Assembly: GCA_905183005.1 (NCBI GenBank)
Contig: CAJJDO010000041.1
Location: forward strand, 192,075-256,074
Source of the DNA: Paramecium pentaurelia
Taxonomy: Eukaryota; Ciliophora; Oligohymenophorea; Peniculida; Parameciidae
Direction: 5' to 3'
DNA length: 64,000 bases
The first letter of the stretch is position 1. Each line of letters opens with the position of its first letter. Of the stretch, positions 48,040 to 58,823 are shown in pieces. The notes below the pieces were generated by a model. It was not told where the DNA came from. It ran no database searches and saw nothing but the letters and a program-made list of their open reading frames with translations. Position numbers and translations under genes: made by a program.

Positions 48040-49468
48040 ATGCAGAATTATGAAATTTTAGATAAGATTTATGAATCAAAATCTACAATCATTCATAAAG
48101 TAAGAAATATAAGAGATAATAACATATATGCCATGAAGGAGTTTATTGGATTTTATAATTAAGGTATAAAATTTATTGTATATCTAGCTTTAAGTGAAAT
48201 ATAAATTATGAAGTAATGTTAAATACCTTTTGTTATTAAACTAAAGGAAGTATTTAGATTAGATGATAATGTTATAATAATAATGGAATATGCAGATTAA
48301 GGAAATTTAAAATAGTTTATAAATGAGCATCTTGGAAGTTTCATTTCTGAGAGAGTGATTTGTAAAATACTTATACAAATCGTGTTTGTTTTAATCTATT
48401 TGAGAGAAAATAAGATATGTTATAAAGGTTTAAATCCTGAAAATATATTGATACATTAGGAATAAGTGAGGATTTGTGATTTTGGAATTGATAACTTAAT
48501 TTAACAGCAAAAACCTAGTTATAGACCTCCAGAATTGTTATTTCATAATAAATTTTCATACAAATCGATGATGTATTAATTTGGTCTTGTATTATACGAA
48601 TTGACTACACAGAGACAATTATTTAAGTTAGAATTTATCGACCAAATCAAAGCAGTCATCCTTAATGGAGGAGCGTAATTGAAATTATCATTTAAGAATT
48701 GTTAAGATTCCATAGATATATTCCAAGTAGCTTCGATTCATAATTACAACTTGTCTTGATCTCCAAGAAACAGATAGATTAGATATTCGACAATTAGTAC
48801 ATAATGAAAACTTTAAAATCTTATTAAAATAAAAGCATTTCAATTTTACTTATGAATAATAAGATACTTTTGAGTTTTGGTGTAATAATAAATAGCAAAA
48901 ATAAAAAAGGAAGAGTGTTTGTACTGATAATTTTTAATTTGATATCAAAGATTAAACACAAAAAGATTAATAAATTATTTAAGAAGATAAATAAAATAAT
49001 AATAAAACAATCAATCTTGGAATTAAAAATAAAAGTAAATAAACTATTCCTAAATTAAATTTAAAGAAACCATAAGATGATACATTAACTCTCAGACCAA
49101 TTTCATAATAAACTAAAGGAACTTAATCATATACTATTATGAAAAGTAATACTTTTACTAGATAAAATTTTGTATCATCTACTCATAGAAAATTAGTTTC
49201 TCCAATTCCTAAACCATAATGGATTGATTTCTTGTAAAAGCCTTAATATTTAGATGCTCCAATCAAACCATAAACAATAATAAATAATTTAATCAAATTA
49301 AAAATGGAATAATGTGTTGAAACTATTGGAATTGAAGAAACAAGATAAACTTTAAATAGATTAAGATAAGGGGGTTCAGTAAATGAATTTCTTAATAAAT
49401 ATCAAGACTCTAAACATCATTGCATAGCAAGACATATGTAAGATATAATTTCATTTACATAATTATGA
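48040..49468 (+). CDS. NEK-like protein kinase with altered catalytic loop (likely pseudokinase)
   Basis: About 460 aa with introns of 24 and 22 nt. NEK-type kinase landmarks: MQNYEILDKIYESKSTIIHK, NIYAMKEFIGFY (Lys present), ALSEIQIMKQC, VIIIMEYADQGNLKQFI, and the NEK C-lobe IPQIYSKQLRFIITTCLDLQ followed by ETDRLDIRQLVHN. The catalytic loop reads CYKGLNPENILI where His-Arg-Asp is expected, so the proton-accepting Asp is replaced by Gly. DFG is kept (VRICDFGI) and the APE site is RPPEL. The missing Asp argues against activity. The Lys/Asn/Ser-rich tail extends from ~residue 265 to the end. Confidence 0.84.
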
Positions 49469-49490
49469 TAAATATATATATATAATATAA

Positions 49491-51888
49491 TCATAATTAT
49501 TCTTAAATTGCTTTCTCTTCTTATAATGCAATTTCTAATCTGCCTTCTACAAATTTCTACCAATTTGGTGCTAAAGCCTACTTATATAATTTAATAATTA
49601 ATTAATCTTTTTTTATAATCTTTTACAAATCATCAAAATAACCCTCCATATCATCCATTAATTTTTTTTTAAGTTTATTTTATTATCTTAAACAATCTTC
49701 CCCTAATTTTTAAACAAATCTTGAATGTAATTTTTGGGAGGGATCTTATTTTAATTCAACAGATTTCTATAATAAAAAAGAGGAATATTAAACTAAAAAA
49801 TAATAAACACTTCCTTTTAATGGATTATCTGGATTCAATAAATCTTCTTCTAATTGTGGCATTTATTATGCTAATTTTTTAACATTTAAAAATTCTTCAT
49901 CAATCTCTTAATGATTAAGAATCTAATTGAATTAATAATAATACAATTAATTAATCTGGTTATAATTATGGACCTTAACATTCTTCTTCTTCAATTTAAT
50001 TTTATTATTATTATTATAGTTTTTTAATTTCAAGCTTTGAATATTAAATTGGTTCATTTGGTATTTCTTTTAGTTTTTATTCCAAATATTCATCTAATCC
50101 ACTTATTTTATCAAATTTTGGGTAAGTTTTCAGTATTTATGCTGTAGTTACAGTTTTTTTTCTATTAATTGATTCCCTCAACATTATACTATATTGTAAA
50201 ACAGTTTTCTCATTCAATTAAAGATCACCTTCTATTGTAGACATATCAAGCAAATCATTCAACTCAATTTTACCTTATCCTTTTAAATCATTTGATAGCC
50301 ATCCTTTGTTAAATACCTTAATATCTATTACAGATAAATGAATCTCTTTTGTTCCATTCTTAAATTCTTTTAGATTTATATCTTAATTATAATTCAATCT
50401 ACCTTAACCATCAGCTTACTCTGTTTTTGCTTGATATACTTAACTATAATTAAATAAATAATTCCTTACTTTCCAATTAATAATTCAAATTAAATAAAGA
50501 ATTTATCTCCATTTATAAAATTTTTAAATTGAATTCTTAGTATTCCATTTTGAACATCTTTATTTACAGTAGAAATTTCTCTATTTTCAGTATCCAATTT
50601 AAATATAGGCAAAGGAGTCCAACTTACATCTTTTTAATCTGTCAAATATTTCTATAATTCTTCATATCTAGCAAAATATTGCTTGCATATATCTGCTGGA
50701 CTGATTCTCTGCATTTAATTTGTTCCAGGAATAATTTAAACAATAGGTTTAGCGAGAGATGCCACCTTATAATAAAGTTATTCTTCTTTATAAGCTTAAT
50801 TCACTTAATCCTGCATATTTTATATTTTTTCCAAATATTCTTTTTTAGAAATCCCAAGAAATTACTCTTCAGTTATTTCTTTGAATTCAGAAATGTAGAA
50901 TTTAGAATAATCAATATTTTTGCCTTCCTTCAAATCATTTTAAAAGGCTTTGCTTTTTTCTAGTTTACCTATCAAAAATTCAATAAGCTCTCTTTTTTCT
51001 TCTTTCAAATGAGTACTTAAATATTATATTAAATTTAAATATTCTTTGTGCCTAATAAATAATTCTTTTGCTTTTTATTTAAATGGCTTATCTTAAAATT
51101 CTTAAAATAACAATTTTTATGTCAAACTAGGACCACAACCAAATTCTTAACAAATTTTATCAAATTTATTATTTTGCAATCCTTGTATTTCTTATTGTAA
51201 TGTTCTACATCTCAAACCAATTCTATTCTTCATAACTGATGTAGCTATTGTAAACTTTAGTTATTCCTCTTATAATGTAGTATTCACCATTTTCATATAT
51301 TATATTTCTTCAATTTATTCATCCTTAATATTCTATGTTATTGTTGAAAGCTATTATTGCAATTCTGATACCTATAAATTACAATTATATCGCATACGAG
51401 ATTTTTATAGAAGTTAGTTATTTCAGGGTTTTTTTTTTAATTTGGGATTATATTTTGATTTATATATCCTATATCAAATTTTAGTACACTCAATGATTAA
51501 AGTTTAGATGGAGTAGTAAATTATTTTTCTAATGCAATTAGATCTATGGTGGCCTTTGTATTTTTAAATGTTGCTACTTCTTATTGATTCTACATTTAAT
51601 TTTGGGATTAAGGAACTTATGTATTTTAATGATTTTCAAAATTTGCCATCATTTAATTATAGATACCCATTGATTTAGTAGCATTTTGAAACTTACTATT
51701 TGTTTTACCTAAGTCGCCATTTCAAAATAGAATGAATTATCTTACAATTATTATTAAAGTCTTCTCATTTCTGGATCATCATCAAAAGCATTTTCATCAC
51801 TAATATTTGGTTCAATATTATCCAAATCTTCACCATACTCTTATGCATACTCTGCTAAAAGATCATCTACATTTTTTTTTGTTTACAT
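49491..51888 (-). CDS. C2-domain coiled-coil protein (CC2D1/Lgd-like, tentative)
   Basis: Acidic N-terminus MQTKKNVDDLLAEYAQEYGE leads to Gln/Asn-rich and helical regions. A middle segment (KSKAFQNDLKEGKNIDYSKF) resembles a DM14-type repeat end. A C2-like beta domain follows: ILRIQFKNFI, DINLKEFKNGTKEIHLSV, IKVFNKGWLSNDLKGQGKIE and LNDLLDMSTIEG. C-terminal helices include KPYYFLVQYSSFLLQ-like text and end RLEIALQEEKAIQEQL. The DM14-then-C2 order points to the CC2D1/Lethal giant discs family (ESCRT-III regulators), but matches are weak. Small introns are present and one near 51.7 kb is unresolved. It shares the 22-bp gap at 49469-49490 with the convergent NEK-like gene. Confidence 0.65.
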
Positions 51889-52091
51889 TTTATAATTTAA
51901 TTATATATGTTTATTATGAAAAGATATTTAAGTTTTTGTTTACTTTATGATTTAAATTAATTCATTTTTGGGTTGTTTTATTATTATATAATAGCAGAAA
52001 TTTTGATATTCAGTGATTATAAATGAATTATATCACTTAAATTTATTTATCAAATAAAGAAAATAATATATTTTTAAAAATCAATAAATCA

Positions 52092-52757
52092 TCAAACCAG
52101 TGTTTGTTACTATTAGTTATTATTTAATTCTTTCTAATCAATACTAATCTATTTTTCATCTGAGGATTGTGTTCTTGTAGATTTTAGTATTTATTTCTCA
52201 TCAATATAATTATCTTTAAATTTGTTTATATAATTTTTAAGTATTTGATTACGATATTACTTTTAATTTTTCTTATTAAACTGGTATATTTTTTTTTGTT
52301 CTAATTTATATTATTCTTCATTTTATTCTAATATTGTCAAAAAGTGATTTTAGCAATATGAGTATTATGATGGTTCTGTTTACTCAGATGCTCTACTTAA
52401 GCTTTCTTCTTATATAATCTATTTTGTAAGTAATTTAGATTATTTTTTATTTTATTTAGAAGGGACTAATCTTAGTTTACGATTCTTTTGTGAATCAACC
52501 TCAGGTACTTAATCAATATTTTCTATTTATTCTATTTTAGTCTATGGTTCTGTTTGAGTTTCTTAATTCATCGTTAATTTTTTTCTTTTTACTAAATGAT
52601 CAAATTATTTCACTTGAACTGTTTCTACTTTTGATTCATAGCAAAAAGTAAGGGGCTCAACAAAAATATTTTCAACTTTGTTTGTTTAGGATTTCATATT
52701 CTTAAGAGCATTAATGATATTTTGAGGTATCACCATTAATTTTTGCAAAAATTCCAT
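52092..52757 (-). CDS. Gln/Lys-rich hypothetical protein
   Basis: 221 aa in a single exon of 222 codons, starting MEFLQKLMVIPQNIINALKN. The rest is dominated by Gln, Lys, Asn, Glu and Ser (MNQETQTEPQTKIEQIENID, KQSKLLTKQIIQEESLSRAS), with a charged helical C-terminal half. Much of the Gln is encoded by TAA/TAG. No domain recognised. The open frame and the neat fit between neighbours support a gene, with moderate certainty. Confidence 0.62.
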
Positions 52758-52891
52758 TAAATTAATTCTTAATATAGATATTAATAAAAGATTAATAAAA
52801 AAATTTAGTTTATTTAATACATACTCTTAATAAGAATGATGCAAGATTAGCTTATTTAAATGAATATTTTAATCTTAGACAATATTAATAG

Positions 52892-55163
52892 TCATAAGGG
52901 AAGGATTCTGTTTATCAATTTTTCTTTAAATCGTTTTCCATATCTGTTAGGCTCCTAAGCTGATGTATCTAATTGTAAATTCATTTTAATAATCTTTTTT
53001 GTTTTTCTTTCAAGAGATTTATTAACATTCCATTATTATAAATAATCTATAATACCAATATGATAGTAAATCTAATGAATATTATATAAATTTACTCCTT
53101 CTTCCTTTATTGAAGGAATTATATTGATTTTTTAGTCATCCAAATGCTTCATTAATATTTATTATTGAGCTTTCCAATCTATGATCATAATTAATAAAGA
53201 ATAATCAATAAGTTTCTATTTTTCTAAGAAATCTGAATCTTTGATTAAATTTTAGTTTAATTCTTGATTAATTATAAAAAATTACTTTAAATAGTGTCTT
53301 TTTCCACCCAAATTTATTATTCTATTTTGAAGAAATCTAAATCTTTAAGAGTTAATTTTGATAAATCACTTTCAATTTTTTTGGAAAGAACTTCACGATC
53401 ATATTCAGAACCTTTTAAATCATAAGTTCTTAATATTTAGTTCCTTGGAATTCCTAAAGAAAGATTCTTCATTATTAAAAAGTGAACTTTTGATTCAGAA
53501 TTTTCAGACCTTTCAAAAGTATACATTCCATATATCTTATTTAATAAAGATGATCGATTATTAGCTTAATAAATAGCAAAATTTAGTAATCGTTTTTTGT
53601 AAGTGGATACTTCAGATTATCTCATTGTTTTAAGAATCAATTAATTATTGTGAGAGAAAAAAAAAAATTCACCACTTTTACCACCATCAGGTCCAGTAAA
53701 TTATTCAATCTTTAATAAATTCTTATAAACATCAAAGGAATCTTCAATATCTATATTATCAAGAGTAACAAAGTAGTTAAATATCTTTGGAGCATATAAT
53801 ATGCATTTCATTTAAAAGACTTAGATATTTTGATTTTCAGGAAGTAAAGTCTTGACAAGTTCATTATTCATATTAACAACCAAACACTCTTCAACTTCTT
53901 CAGGAATAAAAGGTGATAAAGTAACTTCAATTAATTCACTTAAATCCCCTTAACTGGATTCTTCAGTTTCAGGTTATTCATCATTTATAACTAGATCTTT
54001 GTAATATATTATTTATTCTTATTTCTACCTTTTTAATAATTGAATACCAGCTAACATTGAAATTACTTAAGTTTTTTTCATTTCTTTTTACAATTATTCT
54101 AAAATATTAAATTCTAAAAGAAATTAAAACAATATTACACTACATAGAGATTTCAACAGGTTTAGTATCATTAGATGAATCTAAATTTTATTGGCTATTC
54201 GAAGTTTATGTATGTTTAAATTTAGGTATTAATATGGGATCTCTTGTGATAAAGATAACTTATCCTAGTATACAAACAGCTTGAGTAAAATTTTATAAGG
54301 TTTCTGAAGGTAATAGATAAGTCTTTTGAAAGCGATAGCAATTTAGTAGATTAATTGCACTGAAAATTCCTAAAAAGAATTTCATTATTAGACTAAATGT
54401 GATGAACTTTTAATAATATCTAAGGTATTAGCCTCTTAATTATCTTATTGATGACATTTTAGGAACCAATTTTTTGAAAGTAAAGACGTAGATTATTGAC
54501 ATAGTTGCAAATAATAAGAAAACAAATAAATAAACTGTAGCAATAATAAAATCCCATATATTACTATTAGTAGCTGATATTGCACACATTCTAAGAAATA
54601 TTAAATAATATTACCCATTTAATGTTAATGAAATAATTTCATTATTTACAGCAAATCCTAACAAAATGATTATAATTATTATAGTTGTGAAAGAATAATT
54701 AAATATTCTTATAAATTTGACTGTGGACTCCAATGAATTATATACTAAAGCAAGTGGGTAAGCAGCAAATAAAAAAATATTTAGATTCGAAATTACAAAA
54801 ACTATTGAAGTTGCTATCCCTGTGATCTAATTTATTTTTATAATTACATCACAAAATATATCGATTGGAGCTAATCCAGTAATTAGCACATACAATGCTG
54901 TAGAAAATTAAACTATTGATTGGATTCCATTTGTTGCTGTAATTATAAAGATAACATCTCCAGGTCCACCAAACAGTTTAAAGTCTTTAAGGAACTTCTA
55001 AATAATTCGGATGGAAATGCAAAATGTAACAGGGGCTTTGATTTCTCATTCAACTAATACATAGTAATAAAAATATTCCACAATCGATTGGAAACAATTT
55101 AAGTTTTTAATAATCATCATCATTATCATTTTTACAGTCATATAATTAAGACTCATCGTACAT
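52892..55163 (-). CDS. GPCR-PIPK: seven-helix receptor fused to a phosphatidylinositol phosphate kinase
   Basis: N-terminal half: MYDESQLYDCKNDND, then about seven hydrophobic helices, e.g. LKLFPIDCGIFLLLSPVTFC, VIFIITATNGIQSIVQFSTA, ATSIVFVISNLNIFLFAAYP, FNYSFTTIIIIIILLGFAV, FIIATVYLFVFLLFATMSII and IMKFFLGIFSAINLLNCY. C-terminal half is a PIP kinase: GPDGGKSGEFFFFSHNN (glycine loop), LILKTMRQSE, LLNKIYGMYTFE, RTYDLKGSEYDRE, LTLKDLDF, DSDFLEKQKLIDYSLLIMII, then IYYHIGIIDYLQQWNVNKSL and RYGKRFKEKLINRILPL. All PIPK landmarks from G-loop to the IID motif are present, so lipid-kinase activity is expected. Small introns (21-25 nt) link the exons. The fusion matches Dictyostelium RpkA and oomycete GPCR-PIPKs. 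Confidence 0.88.
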
Positions 55164-55619
55164 TTTGGCTTATATTTAGATATTTATTAAGAAAAGAAGT
55201 ATAAGGTAGAATCCATTCATCATCAAAATATAAATTATAATTTAATTATATAAATAAATTGATTATTATATATAAATAAAAAAAGGTTATATAACACGTC
55301 ATAAAAAGTAAGAAATTAAAATATTATTGAAAAAACACAAATACTAAAAATGTTATTATTTTTTATAATGTAAATTTTAAATTACAGGTGAACATATCAA
55401 AAGCACTTGGAATTTAATTATCTAACAAAATAAATAATTAACTAGAAATTAAATTTCTTGTAAATCTATCAATCTTTTTTATATATTAAAATATGAAGAA
55501 TATCTTAAGAATATTAAAATACTACTTTTGTCTGATTGAATCAATAGTTTCATTCTTATAATAATTTTTATATTAAAATAATAATTTAATAATCGTACAT
55601 TAATATATAATTGTTATTT
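55164..55619. other. Intergenic, AT-rich
   Basis: 456 bp between the start of the GPCR-PIPK gene and the stop of the WD40 gene, both on the minus strand. No convincing frame or RNA feature was seen; presumably promoter plus 3' region. Confidence 0.5.
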
Positions 55620-58600
55620 TCAGCATAATTCATATAATCCAATGTCTTTCTATGAGTCACTCAATAAATAAAATGAACTTCTATTTTTGAAAAATGTTTA
55701 AAGAACATTTTTGCCACTCCTAGCAGGACATTCAAGCAATTCACCAAACATTTCAATTGGAATTATTTTGCTCTCTTATATCATTATTGCTTTAATTTAT
55801 TTTAAACTTTCAGCAAAGGCTACTAAAATAAAAAGCTTATGCTATTTAACAATAATCATCTCCTATACCTTTGAATTGAATAACTTAAAAATAATTATTA
55901 ATAACTTACTTAATATTCACCTATTAAGATGTTTTTAAGTACATTAAATAATTTAACAGATCCATCAGTACATCCATAACAGATGACTATATCATTCAAG
56001 TATTCTGTTGCAATACATGTGCTTATATTTGAGATAGGAAGAGATGGTTGTATACATTCTAATTCACAATTAACTAATAACATTGCTCCTTACAAATTAT
56101 TATTCATTTTTAAACTATAAATTGAAACTATATTCCCTTGAGAAATGGTAGCAAATTTTTCATATTTACTTACATAAAGGAATTCAATAAGTTAAGTTTT
56201 AAAATCAAAAGTATAAGCAATTCTATTATCATGATAATTGATAACTTATAGATTAGTATCACTCAAACAAAGAAGATGTGATGAATCTGCAATATCCATA
56301 ATTCTATTTAATTTAGATTTGAATCCAATTAATTTTCTCTCTGGATAAGGTACATAATTTTCTCCTAATGTCCATATTATTGCATAATTTTCATCACTTA
56401 AAGATGCCAATCTAGTACCCCTATTTTATTTTAAAATTGATAATTGACAAACAGGTTTAGTATGTTAAATATAAGTATTAGGATAAAAACTAACTTTGCT
56501 TGTACTCATGTCTAATAATTTGACAGTTCCATCAGCTAATCCTAAGGCAACAGATGCATTACTGACTAAAGCCAATGAAGTAACTTAGAATTCAATACTT
56601 AATTTCTTTTTTATTCTGAATCTTTAATTTGAATGTCCCTAAATATATAATAATAAATAATATTACTTTTGATTGATTAGCATCTTCAATTATTCTATTA
56701 TCTAATATTTAAACATTAATATTTGGAATTATTGTTGGTTATAATTAACTTTAAAGAGAGATTTTAGTATCGACTGCAGAAATAACTGTTTTGTTATCAT
56801 CTAACATTGTCACCTTATCAGCATTTGATACATCCATAGATTTACTTTTAATTGGAGGAGAGGATATAGCTTGAATAGTAGTTAATATATTTGGTTATTG
56901 TTAAATTTCAATTGGTGTTTGATTTGGAATACTGACATTCTTAATATAGAAATCTTTGATTGAATTCATTGCATCAGTTAGCAATTTTGTGAAATTCTCA
57001 TTATTATATTATAATTCTTAAGCCTTCTTGACTTTATCCAATACTTACTTTAATTATTCTGGTTTCTTTATAATAGACATTTATTTAATTGATACTTTGA
57101 CTTATGATCCTAAATCAGGTTTAGTATGCAATTTTTACTATAATACAGATANAGGAAGAGCTGGTTGTATACATTCTAATTCACAATTAACTAATAACAT
57201 TGCTCCTTACAAATTATTATTCATTTTTAAACTATAAATTGAAACTATATTCCCTTGAGAAATGGTAGCAAATTTTTCATATTTACTTACATAAAGGAAT
57301 TCAATAAGTTAAGTTTTAAAATCAAAAGTATAAGCAATTCTATTATCATGATAATTGATAACTTATAGATTAGTATCACTCAAACAAAGAAGATGTGATG
57401 AATCTGCAATATCCATAATTCTATTTAATTTAGATTTGAATCCAATTAATTTTCTCTCTGGATAAGGTACATAATTTTCTCCTAATGTCCATATTATTGC
57501 ATAATTTTCATCACTTAAAGATGCCAATCTAGTACCCCTATTTTATTTTAAAATTGATAATTGACAAACAGGTTTAGTATGTTAAATATAAGTATTAGGA
57601 TAAAAACTAACTTTGCTTGTACTCATGTCTAATAATTTGACAGTTCCATCAGCTAATCCTAAGGCAACAGATGCATTACTGACTAAAGCCAATGAAGTAA
57701 CTTAGAATTCAATACTTAATTTCTTTTTTATTCTGAATCTTTAATTTGAATGTCCCTAAATATATAATAATAAATAATATTACTTTTGATTGATTAGCAT
57801 CTTCAATTATTCTATTATCTAATATTTAAACATTAATATTTGGAATTATTGTTGGTTATAATTAACTTTAAAGAGAGATTTTAGTATCGACTGCAGAAAT
57901 AACTGTTTTGTTATCATCTAACATTGTCACCTTATCAGCATTTGATACATCCATAGATTTACTTTTAATTGGAGGAGAGGATATAGCTTGAATAGTAGTT
58001 AATATATTTGGTTATTGTTAAATTTCAATTGGTGTTTGATTTGGAATACTGACATTCTTAATATAGAAATCTTTGATTGAATTCATTGCATCAGTTAGCA
58101 ATTTTGTGAAATTCTCATTATTATATTATAATTCTTAAGCCTTCTTGACTTTATCCAATACTTACTTTAATTATTCTGGTTTCTTTATAATAGACATTTA
58201 TTTAATTGATACTTTGACTTATGATCCTAAATCAGGTTTAGTATGCAATTTTTACTATAATACAGATAATTCTTACTTTTAAATTATTTTCATTTGAGTA
58301 ATATTTACACTTAGTCAAAAGGAAATGTATTGGTTCTAGTTATTCTTTAAGTATAAAAAAATTGTTTTTGTATATTTTGAGATATTGATCTAGTTTGTTT
58401 AATAGTTCTGTTTTATGCAATTCAAATAGTAATACGATGGATTCTAAGGCTTAGTTGATATCAGATTCAATTTATTATTTTTATGATCTTACATATCCTT
58501 CCATATTATTCAAATGTTCATCTGATAACAAAATTTATTAAACAACTTAAGATTCTTTGTTAAAAAGATCAATATATTTGTTAGAATCATGAAGTTAGTC

Positions 58601-58795
58601 TTCAATTTATTTACTTACCAATGTTACATATTACTGGTAGGGTATTAAACATTGATTGTGTTTTGTATGTTAAGAAATGGTTTTTTAATCTGTCATACAC
58701 ACTTTACACATAAAAGGGAACACAGAGCAATCTAAATCAATGCAGGCTTGGATAACTTGTTATTTGTGCTAAGGACAGATTAAATTAACATTCAT
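55620..58795 (-). CDS. Zinc-finger/coiled-coil/WD40 protein (model interrupted by an assembly duplication)
   Basis: N-terminus MNVNLICPQHKQQVIQACID has a B-box/RING-like Cys-His array (CPQH, CIDLDC, CKVC, HTKHNQC). A coiled coil follows (LHDSNKYIDLFNKESQVV), then a Ser/Pro linker (AISSPPIKSKSMDVSN). WD40 repeats begin at GHSNQRFRIKKKLS and include LALVSNASVALGLADGTVKL, LASLSDENYAIIWTLG and IADSSHLLCLSDTNLQVINY, then IATEYLNDIVICYGCTDGSV after the duplicated block. The gene reads through 58795-57153, an N, then the same ~1.1 kb again from 57151, so one copy must be dropped to give the real protein (roughly 600 aa). Role unknown; TRIM-like scaffolds of this type are numerous in Paramecium. Confidence 0.75.
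56036..57151. repeat. Tandem ~1.1 kb duplication at second N, copy 1
   Basis: 1116 bp that recurs at 57153-58268 with offset 1117 bp; the N is at 57152. The copies differ at one visible base near the N (GAGATGG versus GAGCTGG), as expected at a low-quality contig end. Confidence 0.9.
57153..58268. repeat. Tandem ~1.1 kb duplication at second N, copy 2
   Basis: Second copy of 56036-57151, beginning right after the N and ending where unique upstream exon sequence of the WD40 gene resumes. Confidence 0.9.
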
Positions 58796-58823
58796 ATTAA
58801 AAATATATATATTAATACACTCA

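Noticed and set aside
57028..57237. Plus-strand frame crossing the N at 57152
   Set aside because: It spans the artificial junction and opposes the WD40 gene; its protein text is a chimera of the two repeat copies.
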